Under the pieces are notes generated by a model that saw nothing but the letters and a program-made list of their open reading frames with translations, was not told the origin of the DNA and searched no databases. A program made the position numbers and the translations under genes. Positions 17,912 to 26,484 of a DNA stretch of 64,000 nucleotides are shown here, piece after piece. Within the stretch, counting starts at the first letter, position 1. The number at the start of each line of letters is the position of its first letter. Origin of the DNA: Micromonospora arborensis (GTDB lineage Bacteria > Actinomycetota > Actinomycetes > Mycobacteriales > Micromonosporaceae); the NCBI RefSeq assembly GCF_003205615.1, contig NZ_PYBV01000002.1:105971-169970 (forward strand). Reading direction: 5' to 3'.

Positions 17912-20116
17912 CTAGCCCCGGCGGTTGTTCAGCCAGCGTTGCAGGAGGTCGCCGGGGTCTTCGTCGGTGGGCTGCTGCTGGCGGTCCGGAACCGCCGGGC
18001 GGTCCACCGGGCGGTGCGGATCGCCGGCCAACTCGTGGCTGGGCGCGGCGAACGCCTTCTCCGGTTGTCCCTTGACCGCGGTGGCCATGACCCGGGCGAC
18101 CGCGTCGATCACCTTGGTCTGCACCGCCGAGCCCACCTCGTCGGCCGGGTCGTCCGGGTTGGCGGCGATGCCGGCCACCGCGACCTGCGGGGTGAAGCCG
18201 ACGAACGTCTCGGTGGAGTTCTGCTCCGAGCTACCCGTCTTACCGGCCACCGGCCGGCCGTCGAGGATGTCGTTCACACCGGTGGCCGTGCCGCCGTTGC
18301 ACTGCCCGAACGCCGACTGCTGGCCCACCGGGCACCGAGCGGCGTCGGTCGCGGCACGGGCGACGTCGGCGTCGAGGACCCGCTTGCAGGACGGCTGCCC
18401 GACCGGCACCTTCTCGCCGTTCGCGTCGGTCACCGAGGCCACCGGCACCGGCGTGCAGTAGGTGCCTTCGGCGGCCACCGTGGCGTACGCGTTCGCCAGG
18501 TCCAGCGGAGTGGTGGCGGCCACGCCGAGGGTGAAGGAACCCCAGTTGGCGGCGTTGTTCTTGGCGAAGGAGGCGTCCGAGTCGGCACGGAAGGTGATGC
18601 CGAGCCGCTGCGCCATCTCGACCACCTTGTCCTGGCCGACCTGCTCGGCCAACCAGACGAAGTAGGTGTTCACCGAGCGGCCGAAGCCGTCCCACATCAT
18701 CCGGTACCCGTCCATCCAGTCCGGGTTCGCGTTCGCCGGGCACCAGTGACCGTCACAACTGCCCGGGCCCTCGGCGGCGTACCGGGTGGGCAGTTTGGCG
18801 GGCGCGTCGAAGCCGGTGGAGAGGGTACGGCCCGCCTCCAGCGCGGCGAGCATGGTGAACAGCTTGAACGTCGAACCCGCCTGGTACCCGTCGACGCTCG
18901 CCCCGCCGGAGATCAACGGGTTGACGGTGTTCGGGTAGTTGGCCTGCCCGGCCGGGTTGTCGGCCAGGCTGTAGTGCCGGTTGACCGCCATCGCCAACAC
19001 CTGCCCGGTGCCCGGCTGGACCGCCGCGATCGGCAGGGCGCGCTTGTTGTCGTAGGAGTAGACCTTGGTGGCCTGCTGCTGCGCGGTGGCCTGGACCTTC
19101 GGGTCCAGCGAGGTGACCACGGTGTAGCCACCCGAGCGCAGAGCCTGCTCGCGCTCCGCGACGGTCGCCCCGAACGCGGGCTGGCTCACCCACCACTGGC
19201 GCAGGTAGTCGCAGAAGTAGCCCCAGTCGTCGTGGCCCTGGGAGACGGCGGTGCAGCCGTTGGGCTGGGCGGTCGGGTGCAGGGTCAGCGGCTCCGCCTT
19301 GGCCTGGGCGGCCTGCGCGGCGGTGATCGCGCCGGTGGCGACCATCGAGTCCAGCACGTACGAACGGCGGGTCAACGCGTCGTCCTTGCTCCCGTCGATC
19401 GGGCTGTACGCGTCCGGGGACTGCACCAGGCCGGCGAGCAGGGCCGACTCGGCGAGGGTCAGCTGCGCCGGAGGCTTACCGAAGTAACGCTGACTGGCCG
19501 CCGCGATCCCGTACGCGCCGGAACCGAAGTACGCGATGTTCAGGTACCGGTCGAGGATCTCGTCCTTGCCGAGGTTCTTGTCCAGCGCACTCGCGTACCG
19601 GATCTCCTGGATCTTGCGCCCGACGGTGGGGTCGGTCGCCGCGGCGCGCTCCTCGGCGGTGCGGGTGGGGTCGGTCTTCAGGACGTTACGGACGTACTGC
19701 ATGGTCAGCGTCGAGCCGCCCTGCTCGGTGCCGCCGCCCTTGACATTGGCCACCAGTGCCCGGGCGAGACCGCGCAGGTCCGCGCCACCGTGGTCGTAGA
19801 AGCGCCGGTCCTCTGCCGCCACGATCGCCTGCCGCATCACCGGTGCGATGTCCGCCAACGCGACGTCGGTACGGTTCACGTCGTAGAAGGTCGTGATCAG
19901 CGTCTTGCCGTCGTTGGCGTAGAGGTACGAGCGCTGCGGCGTGGCCGGGGTGCGCAGCGAGGCGGGCAACGAGGCGTACGACGCGAGCGCCGAGCGGGCG
20001 GTCAACCCGAGCAGCAGGTTGCCCGGCAGCGCGGCGACTGCCAGGGCAAGCCCGGCCAGCACGCCGGCGAGCAGCACGGTGAACAGCCGCGACAGCGGCG
20101 AGCGGGAAGCGGCCAT
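17912..20116 (-). CDS. class A penicillin-binding protein (glycosyltransferase 51 plus transpeptidase)
   Basis: Membrane-anchored bifunctional peptidoglycan synthase of 734 residues. One N-terminal membrane helix (LFTVLLAGVLAGLALAVAALPG) is followed by the GT51 domain with EDRRFYDHGGADLRG and GGSTLTMQYVRN. The transpeptidase domain has the three penicillin-binding motifs: STFK (AGSTFKLF), SVN (SVNTYF) and KTG (AGKTGSSE). A short Pro/Gln/Asp-rich tail ends at NNRRG. The stop codon TAG is built from the TA target site plus the first base of the IS remnant. ATG 20116 (MAASRSPLSRL) with GGGGAG just upstream was chosen; the frame extends to 20167. Confidence 0.93.
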   Translation of the reverse strand: MAASRSPLSRLFTVLLAGVLAGLALAVAALPGNLLLGLTARSALASYASLPASLRTPATPQRSYLYANDGKTLITTFYDVNRTDVALADIAPVMRQAIVAAEDRRFYDHGGADLRGLARALVANVKGGGTEQGGSTLTMQYVRNVLKTDPTRTAEERAAATDPTVGRKIQEIRYASALDKNLGKDEILDRYLNIAYFGSGAYGIAAASQRYFGKPPAQLTLAESALLAGLVQSPDAYSPIDGSKDDALTRRSYVLDSMVATGAITAAQAAQAKAEPLTLHPTAQPNGCTAVSQGHDDWGYFCDYLRQWWVSQPAFGATVAEREQALRSGGYTVVTSLDPKVQATAQQQATKVYSYDNKRALPIAAVQPGTGQVLAMAVNRHYSLADNPAGQANYPNTVNPLISGGASVDGYQAGSTFKLFTMLAALEAGRTLSTGFDAPAKLPTRYAAEGPGSCDGHWCPANANPDWMDGYRMMWDGFGRSVNTYFVWLAEQVGQDKVVEMAQRLGITFRADSDASFAKNNAANWGSFTLGVAATTPLDLANAYATVAAEGTYCTPVPVASVTDANGEKVPVGQPSCKRVLDADVARAATDAARCPVGQQSAFGQCNGGTATGVNDILDGRPVAGKTGSSEQNSTETFVGFTPQVAVAGIAANPDDPADEVGSAVQTKVIDAVARVMATAVKGQPEKAFAAPSHELAGDPHRPVDRPAVPDRQQQPTDEDPGDLLQRWLNNRRG

Positions 20117-20264
20117 GCTCCCCAGGATTGCCACGAAAGCCGCCAACCGACCACCCCCACAGGCCAATTGTCAGCAACTTCACGGCCCCCCACCAGCCCC
20201 CACCCAGCCCCGCACCCCAGCCCCCGGCCGCCCGTCCCCCGGCCGCCCGTCCGCCCGCCCCGCG

Positions 20265-20329
20265 CCGTTGATCATGAGGTTATTGTCACGACACGCCGAG
20301 GCCAGGGACGATAACCTCATGATCAACGG
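20265..20329. repeat. long intergenic inverted repeat, type II, copy 1
   Basis: 23-bp arms at 20265-20287 and 20307-20329 with one mismatch; core GTTGATCATGAGGTTATTG. The loop is 19 nt. The same arm core recurs at 40209-40271. It lies in a C-rich 282-bp gap between the penicillin-binding protein start and the end of an upstream co-oriented membrane gene, so it would terminate the latter before the former. Confidence 0.85.
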
Positions 20330-20398
20330 ACCAGGGCGAGCCGAGGGCGGCCGGGGCGCGGGGCGCGGGGGCGCCGGGCCGGGGCGCGGGTGGGCGGG

Positions 20399-21172
20399 TC
20401 AGGGGCTTGAGTTTGGGGTACTGAGGCTGGCGGCGGCTGCGTCCTGTGCGGTTTCGCGGGGCATCAGGCGGCCGGAGCGGTAGCCGATGCCGATGCCGGC
20501 GATCAGTACGAAGATCGCGCCGAACGTCTGCAGCGACCCGACCAGGGCGCCGCCCAGCCCGAGAAGTGGCGCGGCGATGATCAGCATGACTCCGTCGCCG
20601 AGGCTGAAGGTGCCCGAACGGGCCACCGCCCACCCGGTGAGGAACCAGCCCACGCTGTAGAACGTCGCGCCGACCAGGACCAGTGACCGCGCGGTGGTGC
20701 CGAAGACCGGCGTCTGCTCGGCGAGCCCGGCGAAGGGCAGCATCAGCACGGTGCCGGCGATGCTGACCAGCAGCCCGGCGGCGGCCACCCGGCGGCTGCG
20801 GGTCGCGGCCAGCAGCCCGGTGAGGGCCAGCAGCGCGAGCAGGCCGAGCCAGACCGCCGCCACCCAACCGATCAGGTACACCGCCTGGCCGTCGGCCGGG
20901 TAGGGGTCGTTGCCCACCCCTCCGTCACTGGCCATCGCCACCGCGCCGTAAAGGATGGCGTACGCGGGCAGCAGCCACACGGCCGCCCGCGCGAACCGAC
21001 GCACCGACCAGGCCCAGCTCGCGTTCGTGGCCGGGCCGGCGGGGGTGGGCTCGCCGACGAACGGCAGTACGCCGAACCCGCCACCGGTGCTGCGGGACCC
21101 CAGCGGGGCGACCGGGTCGTGCGCGCCGGGCACCGGGGCCGAGGACCACATCCGATTCGCCGGATCCTTCAT
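20399..21172 (-). CDS. hypothetical multi-pass membrane protein
   Basis: Protein of 257 residues, not recognised as a named family. A Gly/Pro-rich N-terminal tail of about 50 residues is followed by about six hydrophobic helices (AAVWLLPAYAILYGAVAM, AVYLIGWVAAVWLGLLALLAL, VAAAGLLVSIAGTVLMLPFA, and three more). It ends with a short polar tail. GAGGTGACGC before ATG 21172 is a good ribosome binding site. It is followed by a long palindrome and then the penicillin-binding protein gene. Role unknown. Confidence 0.75.
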   Translation of the reverse strand: MKDPANRMWSSAPVPGAHDPVAPLGSRSTGGGFGVLPFVGEPTPAGPATNASWAWSVRRFARAAVWLLPAYAILYGAVAMASDGGVGNDPYPADGQAVYLIGWVAAVWLGLLALLALTGLLAATRSRRVAAAGLLVSIAGTVLMLPFAGLAEQTPVFGTTARSLVLVGATFYSVGWFLTGWAVARSGTFSLGDGVMLIIAAPLLGLGGALVGSLQTFGAIFVLIAGIGIGYRSGRLMPRETAQDAAAASLSTPNSSP

Positions 21173-21323
21173 GCGTCACCTCGCTCGTCCGCGAGTGGTG
21201 CGGAACGCGCCGGGGCGCCCCGATTGCCTGGTCACCACCCGTCCTAGGACCGATCGTGGCAGGCGTCGGAGCGCCCCATGAGTCTTTCTCGCATTTACCC
21301 GGCCGGGCGGCCGGCGTACTGGA

Positions 21324-22439
21324 TCAGCCGCGCTCGCGCTGGTCGGCCGGGTCCTCGGTCAGGCTGGTCGGGGACACCGGCTCCGGTGCGGGCAGCCCCT
21401 GCGGCTTGTTGCCGCCGGCGGCCTGCGCCTCGGCGACGCGTACCTCGTCGTGGATCTGCTGGGCCGCGTCCGCCGCGGCCTGCGCCGCCTCCGCGGCCTC
21501 GCGCTCGACCTGGCTCGCGTGTTCGGCCGCCTCCGGCGCGGGAAGATCCCCCACCATCTGGCTCAGCCCGCCGAGCGCGCCACCCATCCCCTCCAGCGCC
21601 TTGGTCAGCTCGGCCGGGACGATCCAGACCTTGTTGGCGCTGCCCTGCGCGATCTGCGGCAGGGCCTGCAGGTACTGGTAGGCGAGCACCTTCTGGCTCG
21701 GGTTCGCCTGGTGGATCGCGTCGAACACCGTCCGGATCGCCTTCGCCTGACCCTCGGCCTGCAGGATCCGGGCCTGCCGGTCACCGTCGGCGCGCAGCAC
21801 CGCCGACTGCTTGTCACCCTCGGCGGTGAGGATCACCGACTGCTTGTGGCCCTCGGCGGTGAGGATCGCCGCCCGGCGGTCCCGCTCGGCGCGCATCTGC
21901 TTCTCCATCGAGTCACGGATGCTGGCCGGCGGCTCGATCGCCTTGATCTCCACCCGGGTCACCTTGATGCCCCAGCGGCCGGTGGTCTCGTCCAGCACCC
22001 CGGAGAGGTGCCGGTTGATCTCGTCCCGGCTGGTCAGCGCGCGCTCCAGGTCCAACGAACCGATCACGTTACGCAACGTGGTGACGGTCAACTGCTCGAT
22101 GGCCTGGAGGAAGCTGGAGATCTCGTAGGTCGCCCGGACCGAGTCGACCACCTTGAAGTAGAGAACCGTGTCGATCGAGACCACCAGGTTGTCCGAAGTG
22201 ATCACCGGCTGCGGCGGGAAGCTGACCACCTGCTCCCGCATGTCGACCTTGGTGCGAACCGCGTCGATGAACGGCACCAGCAGGTTGAGGCCGGGGCTGA
22301 GGGTGCGCTTGTACTTGCCGAGCCGTTCCACCACGTCCTGGCGTTGCTGCGGCACGATCCGCACCGCCTTGGCCAGCGTTATCACGGCGATCAACGCCAC
22401 CGCGATCACCAGCACCCCGATTATCGTCATCCCGTTCAC
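21324..22439 (-). CDS. SPFH/stomatin-family membrane protein (QmcA-like)
   Basis: One N-terminal membrane helix (IIGVLVIAVALIAVITLA), an SPFH domain from IVPQQRQDVVERLGKYKRTLSPGLNLLVPF to about residue 190, then a coiled-coil with repeated AEGxxQSxxLxAEG units (about 195-230) and an Ala/Glu-rich tail. The family scaffolds membrane microdomains. It pairs with NfeD, whose stop overlaps the GTG start at 22439 by the GTGA arrangement, so coupling favours this start; ATG 22430 is the alternative. Total 371 residues. Confidence 0.92.
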   Translation of the reverse strand: MNGMTIIGVLVIAVALIAVITLAKAVRIVPQQRQDVVERLGKYKRTLSPGLNLLVPFIDAVRTKVDMREQVVSFPPQPVITSDNLVVSIDTVLYFKVVDSVRATYEISSFLQAIEQLTVTTLRNVIGSLDLERALTSRDEINRHLSGVLDETTGRWGIKVTRVEIKAIEPPASIRDSMEKQMRAERDRRAAILTAEGHKQSVILTAEGDKQSAVLRADGDRQARILQAEGQAKAIRTVFDAIHQANPSQKVLAYQYLQALPQIAQGSANKVWIVPAELTKALEGMGGALGGLSQMVGDLPAPEAAEHASQVEREAAEAAQAAADAAQQIHDEVRVAEAQAAGGNKPQGLPAPEPVSPTSLTEDPADQRERG

Positions 22440-22909
22440 CCTCTCGCTTCCGGCAGCTCACCGGCGGAAGAAACATCGTCCTGCCACACCAGGGCTGTCG
22501 CGCCCCGGACCTTTATCACCCGAACCCGATGACCAGGGTCAAAACTCTGCGCCGTGTCGTACGAGCGGGCGCTCCACAGCTCACCGTCAATCTTGACGAG
22601 GCCGTGCTCGGCGTCCACCCGTTCCAGCACCAGCGCCGTGGAGCCCTCGATCGCCTCGACGCCGAACGGCTGCTCGCCGCTCTCCAACGCGGAACGGCGG
22701 TGCCGGCGGATGACCGGCCGGGCCACCACCAGACTCAACGCCGACACCACCGCGAAGACCAGCGCCTGCACGAACACCGGCGCGCCAAGCGCCGCAGCAC
22801 CGGCAGCAGCGAACGCGCCGACCCCGAACAGGATCAGAAAGAGCGTCGTCGTGAAAATCTCGGCGACCGCCAGCACCACACCCAGAACGATCCACACCAC
22901 GGCGTCCAC
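22436..22909 (-). CDS. NfeD-like membrane protein
   Basis: Partner of the SPFH protein. The 157-residue protein has two or three N-terminal membrane helices (VVWIVLGVVLAVAEIFTTT, FLILFGVGAFAAAGAAALG, FVQALVFAVVSALSLVVA) and a C-terminal soluble OB-fold domain (about 80-150, EAIEGSTALVLERVD and GELWSARSYD), the standard short NfeD layout. GTG 22909 is the first plausible start before the first helix; no strong ribosome binding site is seen. It overlaps the downstream gene by 4 nt, so the two form an operon. Confidence 0.88.
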   Translation of the reverse strand: MDAVVWIVLGVVLAVAEIFTTTLFLILFGVGAFAAAGAAALGAPVFVQALVFAVVSALSLVVARPVIRRHRRSALESGEQPFGVEAIEGSTALVLERVDAEHGLVKIDGELWSARSYDTAQSFDPGHRVRVIKVRGATALVWQDDVSSAGELPEARG

Positions 22910-23017
22910 ACCCCGATCGTGACACGCAAATGCACGCGCGGCAGCCCCGCGAAGATCAGTAGGCTCGGCGAGGCCCTTTCCGACCATGATCCGGCGGCCC
23001 GACCCGAGGAGATTGCG

Positions 23018-24331
23018 TTGACCCTGCTGCCCGAGACCGCCCGACAGTTCGACACCCAGGTCGCCCAGGCGCAGCTCGACGGCCGCGCCCCGTCGCTGGT
23101 GCTGGGCGTGGTCCGCGACGGCGCGCTGGCCCATCTCGCCGCCGCCGGCGAGCACCCCCGCCCGGACGTCGACCTGCAGTACCGGCTGGGCTCGATCAGC
23201 AAGACGATGACCGCCGCCCTGATCATGCAGATGCGCGACGCCGGACGGCTCGCCCTGGACGACCCACTGGAACGGCACCTGCCCGGCACCGGTCTGGGCG
23301 CGGTCACCCTGCGCCAGATGCTCGGGCACGCCAGCGGCATCCAGCGCGAACCCGAGGGCGACTGGTGGGAGCGGACGGCGGGCGTCGACCTGACCACCCT
23401 GCTCGCCGGGCTGACCGCCGACAAGATCGCCTACCCGCCGCACCGCGCCTACCACTACTCCAACCTGGCGTACGGGCTGCTCGGCGGGTTGCTCGAACGA
23501 CTCAGCGGGATGCCCTGGGCCGACCTGCTCAACGAACGACTCCTCGGCCCGCTGGGAATGCGCCGCACCACGTACGCGGCAACCGAGCCGTACGCCCGCG
23601 GCTACGTCGTACACCCCTGGCACGACACGTTGCGCGAGGAACCCCGTACCGACACCGGTGCGATGGCCCCCGCCGGGCAGCTCTGGTCGACGATCGAGGA
23701 CCTGGGCCGATGGGCCGCGTTCCTGGCCGACCCCGACCCGTCGGTGCTGGCCGCCGAGACGGTGACCGAGATGTGCTCGCCCGTGGTGATCGGCGACCTG
23801 GAGGCCTGGACCCACGGGCACGGTCTCGGGGTGGAACTCTTCCGGGAAGGAAACCGGGTGTACGCCGGGCACGGCGGATCGATGCCCGGCTACATCGCCT
23901 CGTTGGCCGTGCACCGGCCCACCCGCACCGCCGTGGTCGGCTTCGCCAACTCGTACGGCCTGCGCACCGGTCGCCTCGGCGCGCTCAGCCGGCGACTGCT
24001 CACCCTCGTGCTGGACCGCGAACCCGCGCCGCTCACCCCGTGGCGGCCGGCCGCCGCCGCCCCGCCCGCCGAGCTGGCCGAGCTGACCGGCCGCTGGTGG
24101 TGGATGGGCACCGAGATCGAGGTGACCGCAGACCCCGCCGGGGACCTGCACGCCGGCCCGGTCGGCGCACCGGACCTCCGCTTCGTCGCCGAAGGCCCGG
24201 ACCGCTGGCGGGGGCGGACGGGCAACCAGGACGGCGAGATCCTCACGGTACGACGCGACGAGCAGGGCCGAGCGGTCGCTCTGGACATCGCGACCTTCGT
24301 CCACACCCGCACCCCGGACCAGGAGCCCTGA
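23018..24331 (+). CDS. serine hydrolase, beta-lactamase class C family
   Basis: Penicillin-recognising-fold hydrolase of 437 residues with the three expected motifs: SxxK as SISK at residues 59-62, the Tyr motif YHYSNLAYG near 146, and HGG (GHGGSMPGY) near 287. A C-terminal lipocalin-like extension (about 350-437) ends the protein. No signal peptide is visible, so it is probably cytoplasmic or released otherwise. The start is TTG 23018, chosen because GAGGAG lies 6 nt upstream; the frame stays open to 22529. Substrate unknown (esterase or peptidase). Confidence 0.85.
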   Translation: MTLLPETARQFDTQVAQAQLDGRAPSLVLGVVRDGALAHLAAAGEHPRPDVDLQYRLGSISKTMTAALIMQMRDAGRLALDDPLERHLPGTGLGAVTLRQMLGHASGIQREPEGDWWERTAGVDLTTLLAGLTADKIAYPPHRAYHYSNLAYGLLGGLLERLSGMPWADLLNERLLGPLGMRRTTYAATEPYARGYVVHPWHDTLREEPRTDTGAMAPAGQLWSTIEDLGRWAAFLADPDPSVLAAETVTEMCSPVVIGDLEAWTHGHGLGVELFREGNRVYAGHGGSMPGYIASLAVHRPTRTAVVGFANSYGLRTGRLGALSRRLLTLVLDREPAPLTPWRPAAAAPPAELAELTGRWWWMGTEIEVTADPAGDLHAGPVGAPDLRFVAEGPDRWRGRTGNQDGEILTVRRDEQGRAVALDIATFVHTRTPDQEP

Positions 24332-24407
24332 CCCGCGCGTCGCCCCGTCCGGTGCGAGTCTGGGATGGTGGCGTCGCGATCCGCACATCGTTCGAATCGC
24401 CCGCCCC

Positions 24408-24487
24408 CAAGATCCGTGCAACTTCACCGATGTTGCTGCCTCGTGGCGCTCGGAGGCAGCAACATCGGGGAAACTGCGCGGATCTTG
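24408..24487. repeat. long imperfect intergenic inverted repeat
   Basis: 35-nt arms at 24408-24442 and 24453-24487 matching at 31 positions, with a 10-nt loop. The outer part reads CAAGATCC and the inner core CCGATGTTGCTGCCTC is perfect. It lies between the convergent serine hydrolase and DUF3097 genes. Confidence 0.85.
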
Positions 24488-24521
24488 AGCGACGGGCGGG
24501 GCGAGCGCGAGGGCGGGTGGG

Positions 24522-25334
24522 TCAGGCGGGCTCGGTGACGAAGTCGATCAGGCGTTCCATGGCGTTGATCAGCGGGGTTTCCACGTCGGCGAAGCTGTTC
24601 ACCCGGGACAGGATGTGCCGCCACATGTCGGCCGGCTCGGCGACCCCGAGGGCCGCGCAGACCCCCTCCTTCCACGGCTGCCCCGGCGGCACCACCGGCC
24701 ACGCCGCGATGCCCAGCGCCGCGGGCTTCACCGCCTGCCAGACATCCACATACGGGTGTCCGGTCACCAGCACGTAGGGCGAGTTCACGCGAGCCACGAT
24801 CCGGCTCTCCTTGCTGCCCGGCACGAGGTGGTCGACGAGCACACCGAGGCGTCGGGTCGGGCCGGGGCCGAAGTCGCGTACCTCGGTGTCGAGGGCGTCG
24901 ATGCCGTCCAACGGCTCCACGACCACACCCTCGATCCGCAGGTCGTCACCCCAGATCCGCTCGACCAGCGCAGCGTCGTGGATGCCCTCCACCCAGATCC
25001 GGCTGGCCTTGGCCACCTGGGCCTTCACGTTCTCGACCGCCACCGACCCGGAAGCGGTCCGCCGACGGGCCGCCAGCACCGATGGACGGGTCGGGCGGCG
25101 CAGCGTCACCGGTCGACCATCGAGCAGGAACGCCGCCGGGAGCAGCGGGAAGTTGCGTCGTCGGCCATGCCGATCCTCCAGCACCACGGCGCCGGCCTCG
25201 AAGCCCACCACCGCACCGCAGAACCCGGAGTCGGCATCTTCCACGACGAGATCCGGTTCGGCGTCCACCTCGGGGGTGACCTTCCGCCGCCGCCAGTCTC
25301 CCGCCAACACGTCCTCGCCGTATCGCCCCGCCAT
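24522..25334 (-). CDS. DUF3097 family protein
   Basis: Conserved actinobacterial protein of 270 residues and unknown function. The sequence begins MAGRYGEDVLAGDWRRR and includes GRRRNFPLLPAAFLLDGRPVTL, then KASRIWVEGIHDAALVERIWGDDLR, VVEPLDGID and LVDHLVPGSKESRI. The last three resemble a TOPRIM-like fold, which would suit nucleic acid binding, but this is inference. The ATG at 25334 is supported by a TAGCGT -10 box 7 nt upstream, again leaderless. Confidence 0.88.
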   Translation of the reverse strand: MAGRYGEDVLAGDWRRRKVTPEVDAEPDLVVEDADSGFCGAVVGFEAGAVVLEDRHGRRRNFPLLPAAFLLDGRPVTLRRPTRPSVLAARRRTASGSVAVENVKAQVAKASRIWVEGIHDAALVERIWGDDLRIEGVVVEPLDGIDALDTEVRDFGPGPTRRLGVLVDHLVPGSKESRIVARVNSPYVLVTGHPYVDVWQAVKPAALGIAAWPVVPPGQPWKEGVCAALGVAEPADMWRHILSRVNSFADVETPLINAMERLIDFVTEPA

Positions 25335-25341
25335 GTCGATC

Positions 25342-25347
25342 ACGCTA
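25342..25347 (-). promoter_or_regulatory. -10 box of leaderless DUF3097 gene
   Basis: TAGCGT on the minus strand, 7 nt before ATG 25334. It also overlaps a possible in-frame GTG at 25343, which argues that the ATG is the real start. Confidence 0.45.
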
Positions 25348-25509
25348 ACCCCCGCAGCTTCGCCCCCGGCCCCGACACACCGCCCAATCGCCCCACCCAC
25401 AGGGCGCGCAGGGACCGGGTGTCGGGGCAGGGACTCGGGGCGAAGGGGGCAGTTCGGGGCAGGCCGGGCGACCGGAGCGGCAGTCGAGACAGGGCCGGTC
25501 GTGACCACG

Positions 25510-25515
25510 TACCCT
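25510..25515 (+). promoter_or_regulatory. -10 box of leaderless gene at 25522
   Basis: TACCCT, 6 nt before the ATG at 25522. GAGACA at 25486-25491 could be the -35, with an 18-nt spacer. Confidence 0.4.
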
Positions 25516-25521
25516 TTCGGC

Positions 25522-26316
25522 ATGTCCACCCCCGCAGCGGGCGCGGCCACACTCACGCCGCGCCGGTCGAGCCGGTTCGTCGCCTGGGTGCGCGCGTGGC
25601 GCGCCGGGTTGGTGCCGTACGACGAGGTCGCCGACGCCATCGCCGGCAACGAGGAGCACCTTGTTGCGGACGCCCCCGGCACCTGGACCGATGTCCCGCT
25701 GAGCGCCGCGCTGCCCACCCTGGCCAAGCTCTCCCCGGACGACATCCGCCTGGTGCTGCCCGCGCCGGGCGACCCCCGAGGGCTGCCCGGTCCGGGCGAC
25801 TTCGCCGGTGCGGCACTGGTCACGGGCGAGGCGGTGGTCGCGGGCGGGCTCGGTCTGATCCCCCAGGTGCGGATGCACACCTCCGGCTCGGGGGACTGTT
25901 TCGAGACGGTGCTCTGGCGGGTCTACCCGCTGCCGGCCAACGCGCCCGCCGCCTCACTCGCACTGCCCGGCGCGGCCGAGGCGGAGGCCGAGCTGGCCGC
26001 CGCGCTGGCCGAGACGACCGCCGCGCTGACCCGTCTCGACGTGGCCCAGTGGCGGCCCGAGTTGGCCGGCGCCCTGGCTGCGCTGCGCCGGCCGGACGGC
26101 ACCACCGACCTGCCACCGGGCTTCGACCCGCGAGCCCGCCGGCTCTTCGCCCGCGCCGCGGTGCTCGACCGGGTGCTCGCGTTGGCCGGGCACGCCGCGC
26201 CCGGCGGCGCGATCAACAACTACGAGGCGCAGCAACGGGACGCGGCCCTGCGCCCACTCACCACGGCCTGCCGCCAGGCGCTGGTGGCCGCCTGCAACGC
26301 CCCACTGCGCCCCTGA
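25522..26316 (+). CDS. conserved hypothetical protein, 264 aa
   Basis: Soluble protein without signal or membrane segments; not recognised as a named family. It opens MSTPAAGAATLTPRRSSRF and contains RLVLPAPGDPRGLPGPGDF, an Ala/Glu-rich helical region (about 150-190), and a C-terminal helical segment with GAINNYEAQQRDAALRPL. Leaderless initiation at 25522 is likely. A 51-codon membrane ORF follows after 12 nt with a strong ribosome binding site, suggesting an operon. Function not inferred. Confidence 0.75.
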   Translation: MSTPAAGAATLTPRRSSRFVAWVRAWRAGLVPYDEVADAIAGNEEHLVADAPGTWTDVPLSAALPTLAKLSPDDIRLVLPAPGDPRGLPGPGDFAGAALVTGEAVVAGGLGLIPQVRMHTSGSGDCFETVLWRVYPLPANAPAASLALPGAAEAEAELAAALAETTAALTRLDVAQWRPELAGALAALRRPDGTTDLPPGFDPRARRLFARAAVLDRVLALAGHAAPGGAINNYEAQQRDAALRPLTTACRQALVAACNAPLRP

Positions 26317-26328
26317 CGGGAGGCAACC

Positions 26329-26484
26329 ATGGTCGAAACCGCTGTGTTTCTGCTGTTCGCCGCCGCCGAGATGCTGTTCCTCGTCTGGATGATCGTCGTG
26401 GTGCGCCGCCAGCACCGAGGCATGGTGGCGGCCCGCCAAAGCCGATCGGTCAGATCTCGTCGAGCAGGTCCGCGACCGAGTTGA
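26329..26484 (+). CDS. small single-span membrane protein, 51 aa
   Basis: An ATG at 26329 preceded by GGGAGGC at 4 nt spacing opens a 51-codon frame: one membrane helix (TAVFLLFAAAEMLFLVWMIV plus VVV) followed by a strongly basic tail (RRQHRG and RSRSVRSRRAG). It lies 12 nt after the 264-residue protein gene. Its last 35 nt overlap the 3' end of the convergent NagD-like gene, so the basic C-terminus is encoded opposite that gene. The good ribosome binding site and clean helix support it. Confidence 0.6.
   Translation: MVETAVFLLFAAAEMLFLVWMIVVVRRQHRGMVAARQSRSVRSRRAGPRPS

Larger units (their letters stand above)
17356..17912 (+). mobile_element. decayed IS5-family insertion sequence with intact ends
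   Basis: Terminal inverted repeats of 19 bp are present: GGGCGTGTCCTGCCGATCA at 17356-17374 and, at 17894-17912, the complement of GGGCCTGTCCTGTCGATCA (17 of 19 match). TA flanks both ends (17354-17355 and 17913-17914), fitting the TA target duplication of IS427-type IS5 elements. The element is only 557 bp against roughly 800-900 for intact relatives. Only the C-terminal part of a DDE transposase remains, and a 62-bp palindrome lies within it. Confidence 0.85.
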
